This document shows positions 39,158-46,781 of a stretch of 54,489 bases of DNA, in pieces. Position 1 is the stretch's first letter. Each line of letters starts with the position of its first letter. Position numbers and translations under genes: made by a program. Origin of the DNA: CAZFLM01 sp964519955 (GTDB lineage: Bacteria > Armatimonadota > Chthonomonadetes > Chthonomonadales > CAJBBX01); the NCBI GenBank assembly GCA_964519955.1, contig CAZFLM010000045.1, positions 1-54,489 of the forward strand, in the 5' to 3' direction. The notes below the pieces were generated by a model. The model searched no databases. It was not told the DNA's origin and was given only the letters and a program-made list of their open reading frames with translations.

Positions 39158-40363
39158 CTACTCCACCGGCGGCAGCGAAGCCGGGTCGCGCCGCCTCACG
39201 TGCACCAGCCACCACCGGATCGCGTCGTCCACCAGCGTGTGCATGATCGGGATGTCCAGGAGGCTCAGCACCGTGCCCACCACGAGCCCGCCAATGACGA
39301 CGGTGCCCAGCGGCTGGTAGGCGTCCATGCCGGTCTTCGGCCAGAACGCGACCGGCGCCATCGCCACGATGGTGATGATCGAGGTCATCAGGATGGGGCG
39401 CAGGCGCTGCGGGCACGCCTCCACCACCGCGCGGTTCCGCGGCACGCCTTCGTCGCGGTAGCGCATCACCAGGTCGATCAGCAGGATCGCGGTCGTGATG
39501 TCCATGCCGGTCAGCACGATGATGGCCATCACCGAGACCGTGCTGAACGCCTGCCCCACGGGCCAGAGCGCCACGAACACGCCGGACAGCTCCAGCGGCA
39601 GCGAGAAGATCATCTGCGCCGGCTGCCCGAAGCCGCGGAACTGGGCCACCAACACCAGGAAGATGAACACCATCGCGAGCTGCAGGCCGATCAGCAGGCG
39701 GCGGAAGCTGTCCATCATCTGGGTCATGTCGCCGCGCACCTCAATGCCGTAGCCCGGCGGCCAGTTCAGCTTCGTCTGCGCGCGCATCATCACGTCCATC
39801 GCCACGTCCATCGATGGGCGGTTCGGCGCGGTCCGGTTGGGCGCCGAGAGCGGGCCGCGGTAGTCCGGCTTCCGGTAGTACCCCATCACGCTCACGACGC
39901 GGCGGAAGTTGTCGTGCTCGATGAGCGTGGGCGCCAGGCGCGGCTCCACGCGCGCTACCGACTTCAGCGGCACCTGCCGCCCGTCCGGCGCGGTGATCGT
40001 CATCTGCTCCAGGTCCGCCGGGCTGGAGCGATCGGCCTGCTCGTAGCGCACAAGAACGGTCGACTGCCGCTTGTTCACCGGGCGGAGGAACTCCGTGGTG
40101 AAGCCGCCGCGCATCGCGTTGTAGGCCTGGTCAGCGATGGACGAGACCGTCAGCCCCTGCTCCAGCGCGCGGCGCGGGTCGACCTTCAGCTCCAGCGTCG
40201 GCTTCTGCATCGCCCAGGAGGTCGCCACCTGGTAGACGTCCGGCACGTCCTTGCGCGCGATCGCCGCCACCTGCTCGGCCAGATTGGAGACCTGCGCGAG
40301 GTCCGGCCCGTAGACGAGGAGCTGGATGGGCGCGGCGGACGAGGCCATCACGTCGGAGCTCAT
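39158..40363 (-). CDS. RND efflux permease, C-terminal part (downstream of in-frame TAG)
   Basis: 401 residues that continue, in the same frame, the permease fragment 40367-42469. The first residues MSSDVMASSAAPIQLLVYGPDL match the part of RND pumps that normally follows the porter-domain segment ending the upstream fragment. Carries the second half of the porter domain, then transmembrane helices (LLIGLQLAMVFIFLVLVAQFRGF, TVSVMAIIVLTGMDITTAILLIDLVMRYRDEG, LRPILMTSIITIVAMAPVAF) and terminates in the cytoplasm. An AGGAG lies directly against the ATG, too close for good initiation, so independent translation is uncertain. See the fragment upstream for the combined view. Confidence 0.75.
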   Translation of the reverse strand: MSSDVMASSAAPIQLLVYGPDLAQVSNLAEQVAAIARKDVPDVYQVATSWAMQKPTLELKVDPRRALEQGLTVSSIADQAYNAMRGGFTTEFLRPVNKRQSTVLVRYEQADRSSPADLEQMTITAPDGRQVPLKSVARVEPRLAPTLIEHDNFRRVVSVMGYYRKPDYRGPLSAPNRTAPNRPSMDVAMDVMMRAQTKLNWPPGYGIEVRGDMTQMMDSFRRLLIGLQLAMVFIFLVLVAQFRGFGQPAQMIFSLPLELSGVFVALWPVGQAFSTVSVMAIIVLTGMDITTAILLIDLVMRYRDEGVPRNRAVVEACPQRLRPILMTSIITIVAMAPVAFWPKTGMDAYQPLGTVVIGGLVVGTVLSLLDIPIMHTLVDDAIRWWLVHVRRRDPASLPPVE

Positions 40364-40366
40364 CTC

Positions 40367-42469
40367 CTAGATCTGCAGGCGGCGGATGCCCGGGATCGTC
40401 GCGTTCGCCTCGGCCACGATGCCGTCCATCACGTGCCAGATGTTGCGCTTCCGCGTGTCCTTGTCCGTGAACGTGAGCATGGCCTGCGCCCCGTTCGTCA
40501 GGCCCATCGAGTACCCGTTGAAGTACGCCCCGGTGGAGTAGCCCGGCCCGCCCTCGGTACCGATCTCGACGCTCGCGCGCGCCAACTCGGGGTACTTCGC
40601 CATGATCGCCTCGATGCGGCGGACCGCGGCGTCGGTGGCGGCGTAGCTCGCGCCGGGCTGCATCTCCAGGTTCAGGTAGGCCTGCCCGACATCCGCGAGC
40701 GGCATCATCTCGGAGCCGATGAAGTAGTAGAACCCGAAGCCCACGATGATCGTCGCGCCGATGCGGGCCAGGTTCACGAAGCGGTTGCACAGCATCCAGC
40801 CGATCAGGCGCGCGTAGCCGTGCTCCAGGCGGTCGAGCGCGGCCTGGAACGGTCCGAGCACGCGCCGGTAGAACCAGGAGCGCATCTCCCGCTGCACGCG
40901 CGGGTCGTCGTGCGGCCTCAGCAGGTGCGCGGCCATCAGCGACGTGAGCGTGAGCGACTCGGAGAACGAGGCCAGCAGCGCGACGATGATCGGCCACACG
41001 AGCCCCACGAACATGTCCTGCACGATGCCGCCGCAGAAGACGAGGGGCAGCAGCGCCAGGCAGAGCATGAGCGTGGTGGCGGCGACGGCGGTGCGCACCT
41101 CCGTGATGCCGTCGATGGTGGCGTCGTGCGGCGACTTGCCCATCCGCAGGTGCCGCTCCACCGCGTGCACGTCGATGATGCTGTCGTCCACGAGCCGCCC
41201 GATGGAGAGCAGGAGCCCGATGAGCGTGCTGGAGTTGAGCGTCATGCCCATCGGGATCAGCGCCAGCGTGGCTATCGCCAGCGAGACCGCGATGTCCACC
41301 ATGGCGATGAGCGTCGCGCGCCAGTTGCCCAGGAAGAGCAGGATCGCGATGCCCGTCAGCAGAATCGCCATGCCCAGCTCGTCGAACATGTTGCGCATCA
41401 GCACGCCGACGAACTCGCTGTTGTCGTACGCCACGTCGAAGCGGACGCCGGGGTAGTCCTTCTCCAGGCGCTTCACCTCGGCCATGACCGCCGAGATCAC
41501 CACCGGCGAGGGTGCTTCCGGGGTCTGCAGCACGCTGACCTCGATGGCCTCCCGCGACTGCGCCTGGCCGCCCGCGCGGAAGAAGCGCCGGTACCCGCTG
41601 CGCGGCTCGTAGACGTCGTCCACCACGCGCGCGACATCCCGCACATACACGGTGCGCCCGCAGACACTCGCCACGGGGTAGCTGGCGATCGTCTCCGGGT
41701 CGCGGCCGAGGGTGTCGGTGCGGATCGCGATCTCGGTGGCGCCCGAGGTGAGCGTGCCGGCCGGCTTGGCGATGTTGTTGGCATCCACCGCATCGCGCAC
41801 CTGCAGGATCGAGACGCCGTATGCCGCCAGCTTCTTGCGGTCGACGGTAACTTGCATCTGCCGCCGGTAGCCGCCGTAGGCCTGCACCGTGTAGATGCTC
41901 CCCGACGAGGTCTTGATGCGGTTGGCGACCTGGTTGTCCGCCAGCTCGCGCAGCCGCTTCATGTCCCAGCGCTGGTCGCCGGTCATCGCGAGGGAGAGCA
42001 CGGGCAGGTTCATCGGGTCGATCTTCAGCACCCAGGACGGCTTCAGGTTCGCGCCGGTGCTTGGCAGGTCGGCCTGGATCACGTTGAGAAGCGCCTGGAC
42101 ATCGACGAGCGCCTTGTCCATGTCGGTTCCGTAGTTGAACTCCAGCGAGACGATGCTGAAGCCCTCCTGCGAGGTAGACCGGATGTAGCGCGCGTTCGGG
42201 ATGCTGATCAGCCGCTCCTCGATCGGCTTGCAGACGTAGGTCTCCATCTCCTCGGCGCTGAGCCCGGGCATCATCGAGACGACGCCGATCATCGGGCTCT
42301 GCACGTAGGGCATGAACCGCCTCGGCATGTATCCGCCGACCGCGATCACGGCCAGCAGCACGAGGGCCGTGTAGAACGCGACTACGACGTACGGGTGCTC
42401 GATTGACCAGCGGGAGATGTTGAACCCGGAGCCGGAGTGCCGCCCCACCGGGCGCTCAGTGTCCGCCAT
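40367..42469 (-). CDS. RND efflux permease, N-terminal part (ends at in-frame TAG)
   Basis: 700 residues of an AcrB/CusA-type proton-driven pump, ending at TAG 40367-40369. Helix 1 (YVVVAFYTALVLLAVIAVGG), the first porter half, TM2-TM6 including LGLLLSIGRLVDDSIIDVHAVERH (the VDD acidic pair used for proton relay) and the start of the second porter half (GATIIVGFGFYYFIGSEMMPL) are visible. The next fragment continues in the same frame one codon after the stop, so full-length would be about 1102 residues, normal for RND. A single nonsense codon therefore separates them. GGGAGG 8 nt before ATG 42469 supports the start. It overlaps the adaptor gene by 14 nt. Substrate inferred as heavy metal from the adaptor. 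Confidence 0.88.
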   Translation of the reverse strand: MADTERPVGRHSGSGFNISRWSIEHPYVVVAFYTALVLLAVIAVGGYMPRRFMPYVQSPMIGVVSMMPGLSAEEMETYVCKPIEERLISIPNARYIRSTSQEGFSIVSLEFNYGTDMDKALVDVQALLNVIQADLPSTGANLKPSWVLKIDPMNLPVLSLAMTGDQRWDMKRLRELADNQVANRIKTSSGSIYTVQAYGGYRRQMQVTVDRKKLAAYGVSILQVRDAVDANNIAKPAGTLTSGATEIAIRTDTLGRDPETIASYPVASVCGRTVYVRDVARVVDDVYEPRSGYRRFFRAGGQAQSREAIEVSVLQTPEAPSPVVISAVMAEVKRLEKDYPGVRFDVAYDNSEFVGVLMRNMFDELGMAILLTGIAILLFLGNWRATLIAMVDIAVSLAIATLALIPMGMTLNSSTLIGLLLSIGRLVDDSIIDVHAVERHLRMGKSPHDATIDGITEVRTAVAATTLMLCLALLPLVFCGGIVQDMFVGLVWPIIVALLASFSESLTLTSLMAAHLLRPHDDPRVQREMRSWFYRRVLGPFQAALDRLEHGYARLIGWMLCNRFVNLARIGATIIVGFGFYYFIGSEMMPLADVGQAYLNLEMQPGASYAATDAAVRRIEAIMAKYPELARASVEIGTEGGPGYSTGAYFNGYSMGLTNGAQAMLTFTDKDTRKRNIWHVMDGIVAEANATIPGIRRLQI

Positions 42470-43514
42470 GGCCAGTGCCTCCCGCGGCCAACTCCAGGTT
42501 CATCCCGCACTTCGGGCACTTCCCCGGCTTCGCTGAGCGCACCTCCGGGTCCATCGGGCAGACGTAGAGGGGGGCTGCGGTGCGTGGCGGTCGTGCCGCG
42601 GCATCCGTCTCCCGGACCGGCGAGCCAGCCTGCGCCGCGCCACCAGCCGGCTTCGGGCCAGCCCCCATCCCCGATCCCCCATCCCCGGCCCTCACCGCAT
42701 CCCCGGCGTTCAGCGCCTGCCCGCCCGCGACGATTACCTCGTCGCCGTCCTGCAGGCCGCTCTCGACGACGACCCGCCGGCCGTCGCTTGGGCCGAGGGT
42801 CACGGCGACGCGGTGCGCGACGAACTTGCCGCCCTCCTTCGTCGGCACCAGGTCCATGCCGCACTTCGGGCACTTGCCCGGCTTGTCGGACTGGACCTCG
42901 GGGTGCATCACGCAGGAGTAGATGGTCTTGCCGTCCTGCTTGCCGGCGACCATGGTCCACACGTAGGCGCCGGCGTCCCCGCTGCGCTGCACGGCGGCCT
43001 GCGGCACTGTGAGCACCGTTCGCGGTACGTCCGTGGCGATCTGCATGACCACGTACTGCCCGGCGACCAGGCGGCGGCCCGGGTTCGGCACGAGCGCCTC
43101 GACCACGGTGGTGCGCGCCTGGGCGTCGGCCGCGCCGAAGACCGAGGTGACGCGCGCGTGGATCTCCAGCCCCGGTGCGCGCTGCGTGGTGACGGTGACC
43201 GGGCAGCCCACCCGCACCGCCGCCAGGTCGGCCTCGGCGACGTTGGCCTGCAGGCGCACCTGGCTGTCATCCTGGATGCGCAGGATCGGCATGCCGGGCT
43301 GGACGAGCGTGCCGGGGCTCACGAGGCGCTCGCTGACCACGCCGGCCCGCGAGGCACGCAGCACGATGTAGTCGCGCACGATGCGGGCGGTGGTGGCACC
43401 CGCGGCGGCTTGGTCAGTCAGCGCCCGGCTCTGCGCGATCTGCCGCTCCTTGACGCCGATTGCCGCTGACGCCGATGCGAGGTCGGCCTTCGCCCCTTCG
43501 ATGTCCTGGCGCAC
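42456..43514 (-). CDS. Frameshifted RND adaptor, C-terminal part with two heavy-metal-binding motifs
   Basis: 352 residues by start codon, but true reading continues from 43620 in this frame. Contains end of the coiled coil, lipoyl/barrel region (VRDYIVLRASRAGVVSERLVSPGTLVQPGMPILRI, VRLQANVAEADLAAVRVGCPV) and membrane-proximal part. Two CxMxPEVxxxxPGKCPKCGM heavy-metal-binding motifs are embedded: CVMHPEVQSDKPGKCPKCGM inside the membrane-proximal region and CPMDPEVRSAKPGKCPKCGM at the C-terminus, like the metal-binding domain of CusB/SilB. That places the locus among copper/silver or related metal pumps. A one-base deletion near 43620 separates it from the N-terminal part. It overlaps the permease gene by 14 nt. 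Confidence 0.82.
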   Translation of the reverse strand: MRQDIEGAKADLASASAAIGVKERQIAQSRALTDQAAAGATTARIVRDYIVLRASRAGVVSERLVSPGTLVQPGMPILRIQDDSQVRLQANVAEADLAAVRVGCPVTVTTQRAPGLEIHARVTSVFGAADAQARTTVVEALVPNPGRRLVAGQYVVMQIATDVPRTVLTVPQAAVQRSGDAGAYVWTMVAGKQDGKTIYSCVMHPEVQSDKPGKCPKCGMDLVPTKEGGKFVAHRVAVTLGPSDGRRVVVESGLQDGDEVIVAGGQALNAGDAVRAGDGGSGMGAGPKPAGGAAQAGSPVRETDAAARPPRTAAPLYVCPMDPEVRSAKPGKCPKCGMNLELAAGGTGHGGH

Positions 43515-44146
43515 CTGCTCCGCTCTCGTCTCGGCGCTGCCGAGCGCGGCATCCGCCTGGCGGCGCTTCGCCTCCGCCGCCCCCAGCGCCGCGCGCTTCT
43601 CGCGGACGGACGCCTGAGCCTGGCCAGCTTCGCAGAGGCGGCCTTGGCCTGCGCGTCCTCGCGGTCGAACTCCTCACGAGAGACGACCTTGGCGTCGTAG
43701 AGCTTCTTCTGCCGGACCAACTCCTGCGCCCAGTAGTCGGCATCTGCCTGCACGGCGGCGACACTCGCCTGGGCGTCGCTGATCCCGGCCTCGGCCGCCT
43801 CGATCTCCCGCTCCGCCTGGTCGCGCATGGCCAGGGCGGCGGCGCGCTGCTGCTGGGCGTCGCGGAGGGCGCTCTGCTGCGCCGCGACCTTGGCCTGCGC
43901 CGCGCTGCGGGCCGCGCGGGTCTGCGCCAACTCCTGCTGCGACGCCTGGGCGGCCTGCGACGCCGCCATCCGAGCCGCGTCGGCCTCGCGCGCCCTGGAC
44001 GACAGCTCCACCGCGTCGAGCTGCCCGAGCACCTGGCCCGCCGCGACGCGCTGCCCCGGGTAGGCGCTGAGCGAGAGCAGGCGGCCCGTCACGCGTGGGT
44101 ACACCTCCTCCTCGGTGAACGCGGCGACTGTGCCGGTGTAGGTCAC
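43418..44146 (-). CDS. Frameshifted RND adaptor, N-terminal part
   Basis: Membrane-fusion (HlyD/CusB-type) adaptor, coding frame lost after about 43620. VTYTGTVAAFTEEEVYPRVTGRLLSLSAYPGQRVAAGQVLGQLDAVEL is the lipoyl half-motif, followed by an Ala/Gln/Arg coiled coil (about 130 residues) ending YWAQELVRQKKLYDAKVVSREEFDREDAQAKAASAKLA. After that the frame reads nonsense (RLRRPSARSARRWG) while the -1-corrected frame reads AQAQASVREKRAALGAAEAKRR and joins the C-terminal fragment. Coding similarity also continues upstream in frame to about 44200 (APVTTEVVHARPFTPT) without an ATG; the ATG at 44216, with GAGGAG 6 nt upstream, is in another frame, so a second indel near 44190 is likely. No signal peptide is visible. 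Confidence 0.72.
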   Translation of the reverse strand: MTYTGTVAAFTEEEVYPRVTGRLLSLSAYPGQRVAAGQVLGQLDAVELSSRAREADAARMAASQAAQASQQELAQTRAARSAAQAKVAAQQSALRDAQQQRAAALAMRDQAEREIEAAEAGISDAQASVAAVQADADYWAQELVRQKKLYDAKVVSREEFDREDAQAKAASAKLARLRRPSARSARRWGRRRRSAARRMPRSAAPRRERSRCARTSKGRRPTSHRRQRQSASRSGRSRRAGR

Positions 44147-44327
44147 GGTGGGCGTGAACGGGCGCGCGTGGACGACTTCGGTGGTAACCGGCGCGGCGCC
44201 GAGCGGCGTTCTTCATGGCTTACTCCTCGGTGGGCCGGAGCGGCTCGGCACGGCGAGCGCGGATCGGCCGCCAGACACACGAACGGTGCGACGTGTGACA
44301 ATCTGGCAGGCGCGACGAAGCGCGCGG

Positions 44328-44810
44328 TCAGCCCAGCGAGGGAGGAGCGCGAGAGGAGGAAGAGGAGGCGAACCCGGGCCCTGGCGGACGCACCGGGTCT
44401 TCCGGCAGCGGGCAGGCCGGCGCGCGAACCGGGAGCGCGACAGAAGCAGGAAGGAGCGCAACGTAGGCCGATCCGTCCGATAGGTCCGATCCGACCGATC
44501 CGTCAGATGACAACGATGCGGCGGGCCGCAGTTCCTGGCTCAGGTGGCAGCGGCGGCCGTCGCGGGCGATGGGCGTGGCGGAGGCGGTGGCCAGCGCGGC
44601 GAAGCGCCCTGCGCAGCACGAGTGAGCAGCGACCACGGGCCGCGCGGGACGGGCCGGGGCGAGCGCGCCGTGCGGCATCGTGCAGGCGACATCGCAGAGG
44701 TGCCCGTCCGCGCACCGCCAGGCGAGCCCAGGCGACACCGCCAACACCGCCAAAGCGGCGGCAAGCGCGGCGCACACCCAACGCTGAAGCCTACGGCCCT
44801 GCCTGCTCAT
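44328..44810 (-). CDS. Small secreted Cys/His-rich protein upstream of metal-efflux operon
   Basis: 160 residues from ATG 44810. Signal peptide QRWVCAALAAALAVLAVSPGLAW; the longer upstream frame is repeat DNA. The mature N-terminal half has CADGHLCDVACTMPHG and AHSCCAG...CHLSQE, so seven cysteines and four histidines in 75 residues, and the rest is Pro/Ser-rich low complexity. Its arrangement, 111 nt upstream of the adaptor and on the same strand, suggests a periplasmic metal-binding protein or metal-responsive component of the pump operon. No family recognised. Ribosome site is weak (GGAC), so the start is only moderately sure. Confidence 0.55.
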   Translation of the reverse strand: MSRQGRRLQRWVCAALAAALAVLAVSPGLAWRCADGHLCDVACTMPHGALAPARPARPVVAAHSCCAGRFAALATASATPIARDGRRCHLSQELRPAASLSSDGSVGSDLSDGSAYVALLPASVALPVRAPACPLPEDPVRPPGPGFASSSSSRAPPSLG

Positions 44811-44913
44811 TACGTCCGGCCACTCCACACCGCGGTGCAGGACCAACGGCACCGCTTGCTCGCACGCGCGGCTCTGCCCCACTCCAGCCGCCACCCACTG
44901 GGCCGCGACCGCA

Positions 44914-44971
44914 CCCCGTCCGGGAGGACGGTCGGCCGCAGGCCACGATGCCGGTGGTTTCACACCACCGG
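44914..44971 (-). repeat. Three-hairpin dispersed element, copy C
   Basis: Minus strand: CCGGTGGT / ACCACCGG with 5-nt loop (44951-44971), GGCC-TGC-GGCC, then GTCC-TCCC-GGAC (44915-44930 extended). It lies downstream of the Gfo/Idh/MocA gene in the same sense as that gene. Compared with copies A and B the loops and linkers differ but all three stems are intact. Confidence 0.72.
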
Positions 44972-44977
44972 TGCACT

Positions 44978-45003
44978 GCGGGAGGGGGTTGGGGGAGGGG
45001 TGC
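44978..45003 (+). repeat. GC-rich dispersed repeat, partial copy
   Basis: GCGGGAGGGGGTTGGGGGAG followed by GGGTGCG, matching the 3' half of the element at 24635-24670. As at 24563-24670 it sits next to a three-hairpin copy, though in opposite relative orientation. Confidence 0.65.
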
Positions 45004-45033
45004 GCCTCGTCTCCCCCAACCACTTACCCCACC

Positions 45034-46053
45034 TTACGCGTACGCGGGCTTCGCCGTCTTCCCGGTTTTGGCCGACTTCTCCGCAGCCTCCAGCACGGAG
45101 ATGATGCGGCGGCCCTCCTCGGGCTTCACATCCAGCTCCGCGCCCTGCAGCAAGTGCGCCGCGATGCCGTTGTAGTAGATCTGCCAATCGGTCCGCTTGT
45201 ACGGCACTTCCAGCGTCGCGATGCGCCCGGCGTGCTCCACCTTCACCGTGAACGGGTCGCGGTTGCTGTCCACGATGGCGCCCTTGGTGCCCAGGATGCG
45301 CCAGCGCGGCTTGCCCGCCGCCGCCAAGTTCCCAAGCTCCAACTCGGCCGCGCAGCCGTTCTTGAAGCGGATGACCGCCTTGCAGTGGTCCTCGTTCGTC
45401 ACGTCCGTCCAGACGCGCTTCTGGAAGAACCCGTCGACCCCCACGACCTCGCTCGGCACCAGGTTGAGGATCCAGTCGACGAAGTGCGCACCCCAGTCGA
45501 ACATCGCGCCGCCGGAGATCTCCTTGTCCGCGCGCCACCAGGTGCCCGGGTGCCCGTAGCCGGCGCCGTACGCCTCCACATGGAACACGTCGCCGATGAG
45601 GCCCTGGTCGATCACCTCCTTGATGGCCAGATAGTCGCCGTCATGCCGCCGGTTGTGGAAGACCGAGAGCATCTTCTTCGCCTTCTGCGCTGCCTCGATC
45701 ATCGCGTCCGCCTGGGCGACGGAGGTGCACATCGGCTTCTCGGTGATGACGTGCTTGCCGGCCTTGAGGCACTGGATCGCGATCTCGGCGTGGATGTTGT
45801 GCGGCAGCACGACCACGCAGAGGTCGACCTCGTCGTCCTTCAGCAGCTTCTCGACACACGGGTAGGTGCGGATGCCGGGGTAGTCCTCGGCAGCGGCCAC
45901 CATGCGCGGCGGGTCGATGTCGCAGGCGGCGACGGTCTGGAACCCGGCCGCGTTCATCCAGCCGGCGTGTGCCCGGCCCATGTTGAAAGCAGCGCCATAT
46001 CCGATCACCGCGCCGCGGATGGTCTTGCTCTTCTTCGTCTTCCCGGATGCCAT
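45034..46053 (-). CDS. Gfo/Idh/MocA-family oxidoreductase
   Basis: 339-residue NAD(P)-dependent sugar-type dehydrogenase. The N-terminal Rossmann motif is GAVIGYGAAFNMGRAHAGWMNAAGFQTVAACDID, the catalytic lysine is in HVITEKPMCTSVAQAD (EKP motif) and the C-terminal alpha/beta domain has GAMFDWGAHFVDWILNL, with His-Asp near the active site. Lys-rich N-terminus (ASGKTKKSKTI) and a basic C-terminus, no signal. The start ATG 46053 follows GAGGAG at 7-nt spacing; the longer frame upstream lacks a site. Substrate unknown; family members oxidise or epimerise sugars such as inositol or glucose-fructose. No sugar operon context. Confidence 0.88.
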   Translation of the reverse strand: MASGKTKKSKTIRGAVIGYGAAFNMGRAHAGWMNAAGFQTVAACDIDPPRMVAAAEDYPGIRTYPCVEKLLKDDEVDLCVVVLPHNIHAEIAIQCLKAGKHVITEKPMCTSVAQADAMIEAAQKAKKMLSVFHNRRHDGDYLAIKEVIDQGLIGDVFHVEAYGAGYGHPGTWWRADKEISGGAMFDWGAHFVDWILNLVPSEVVGVDGFFQKRVWTDVTNEDHCKAVIRFKNGCAAELELGNLAAAGKPRWRILGTKGAIVDSNRDPFTVKVEHAGRIATLEVPYKRTDWQIYYNGIAAHLLQGAELDVKPEEGRRIISVLEAAEKSAKTGKTAKPAYA

Positions 46054-46136
46054 AGCGATCCTCCTCGTCAGCGGAGTTCTGCATGCGGCGCGCGGTGTCC
46101 TGCAGGCGTAGATGCGTGGAAGTTGCCGTACCAAAC

Positions 46137-46166
46137 TTGACAACTCGCCCGCTCGCTTTGTATGCT
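46137..46166 (+). promoter_or_regulatory. Candidate promoter of the HExxH protein gene
   Basis: TTGACA (46137-46142), 18-nt spacer, TATGCT (46161-46166). Predicted start near 46173 lies downstream of the upstream in-frame ATGs, so it supports ATG 46226 as the start. Confidence 0.5.
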
Positions 46167-46225
46167 GCATGCAGCTCGCGCCGCATCATCCCGCCGATCT
46201 GCCCGCGGCCCCAGAGTATGGACGC

Positions 46226-46762
46226 ATGGGATCCACGCTGCTCCCAGAAGCCGATGCCGCCTCCCCGGCCATTCGCCGGTTCGCCGAGCCCATCCCCGAG
46301 GGCTGGGTCTACCCCTGCACGCTCGACGAGTTGCACGCTCGCCTGGCCGAGTTCCACGCCGAGGACCTGCGCGGCCTGCACGCCGCCGGCCTTGCCGCCT
46401 CCACCCGCAAGCACTGGGCCACCAACGCGCGGTACTGGCACGAGCCGAAATCCACGATCATCGTGTACTCGTATCCCGCCACGCTCGCATACAGGCGTGA
46501 GCCAGCCACCCACCGCCATCACCTGGAGCTGTGGCAAGCCGTCGAGTTGCACTTTGGCATGCGCATCGAGAAGGTGGGCAGCCGGTGGTGGTGTCGTTGG
46601 GACGCAGACGACTTGCGTCGGTTCATCCTCCGCCACGTCGTCGCGCATGAGGTGGGGCATCATGTGCAGTACCGACAGAGACAGGCAGAGCGACTGATCG
46701 ATCGGCCGTCGACGCGGGTGATGGAGCAATTCGCCGAAGCCTACGCGGTCCGGCACTGGTAG
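46226..46762 (+). CDS. Putative metallopeptidase-like protein with HEVGHH motif
   Basis: 178 residues. The C-terminal half has FILRHVVAHEVGHHVQYRQRQAERL, an HExxH zinc signature with a third His four residues later as in gluzincin/abrB-adjacent small proteases, and then EQFAEAYAVRHW where the Glu could be the third ligand. N-terminal half is mixed alpha/beta with TLDELHARLAEFHAEDLRGLHAAGL and basic residues and no signal peptide. The start is ATG 46226; frame is open upstream to 46112, but the promoter lies there. It ends 19 nt before the first TPR gene, so these may be co-transcribed. Peptidase activity is inferred from the motif only. Confidence 0.65.
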   Translation: MGSTLLPEADAASPAIRRFAEPIPEGWVYPCTLDELHARLAEFHAEDLRGLHAAGLAASTRKHWATNARYWHEPKSTIIVYSYPATLAYRREPATHRHHLELWQAVELHFGMRIEKVGSRWWCRWDADDLRRFILRHVVAHEVGHHVQYRQRQAERLIDRPSTRVMEQFAEAYAVRHW

Positions 46763-46781
46763 TGGATTGAGGGCACAGAGC

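Noticed and set aside
39086..42406. Plus-strand ORF of 1106 codons opposite the RND permease
   Set aside because: It is an antisense shadow with His/Arg-rich composition, while the minus strand encodes clear RND helices.
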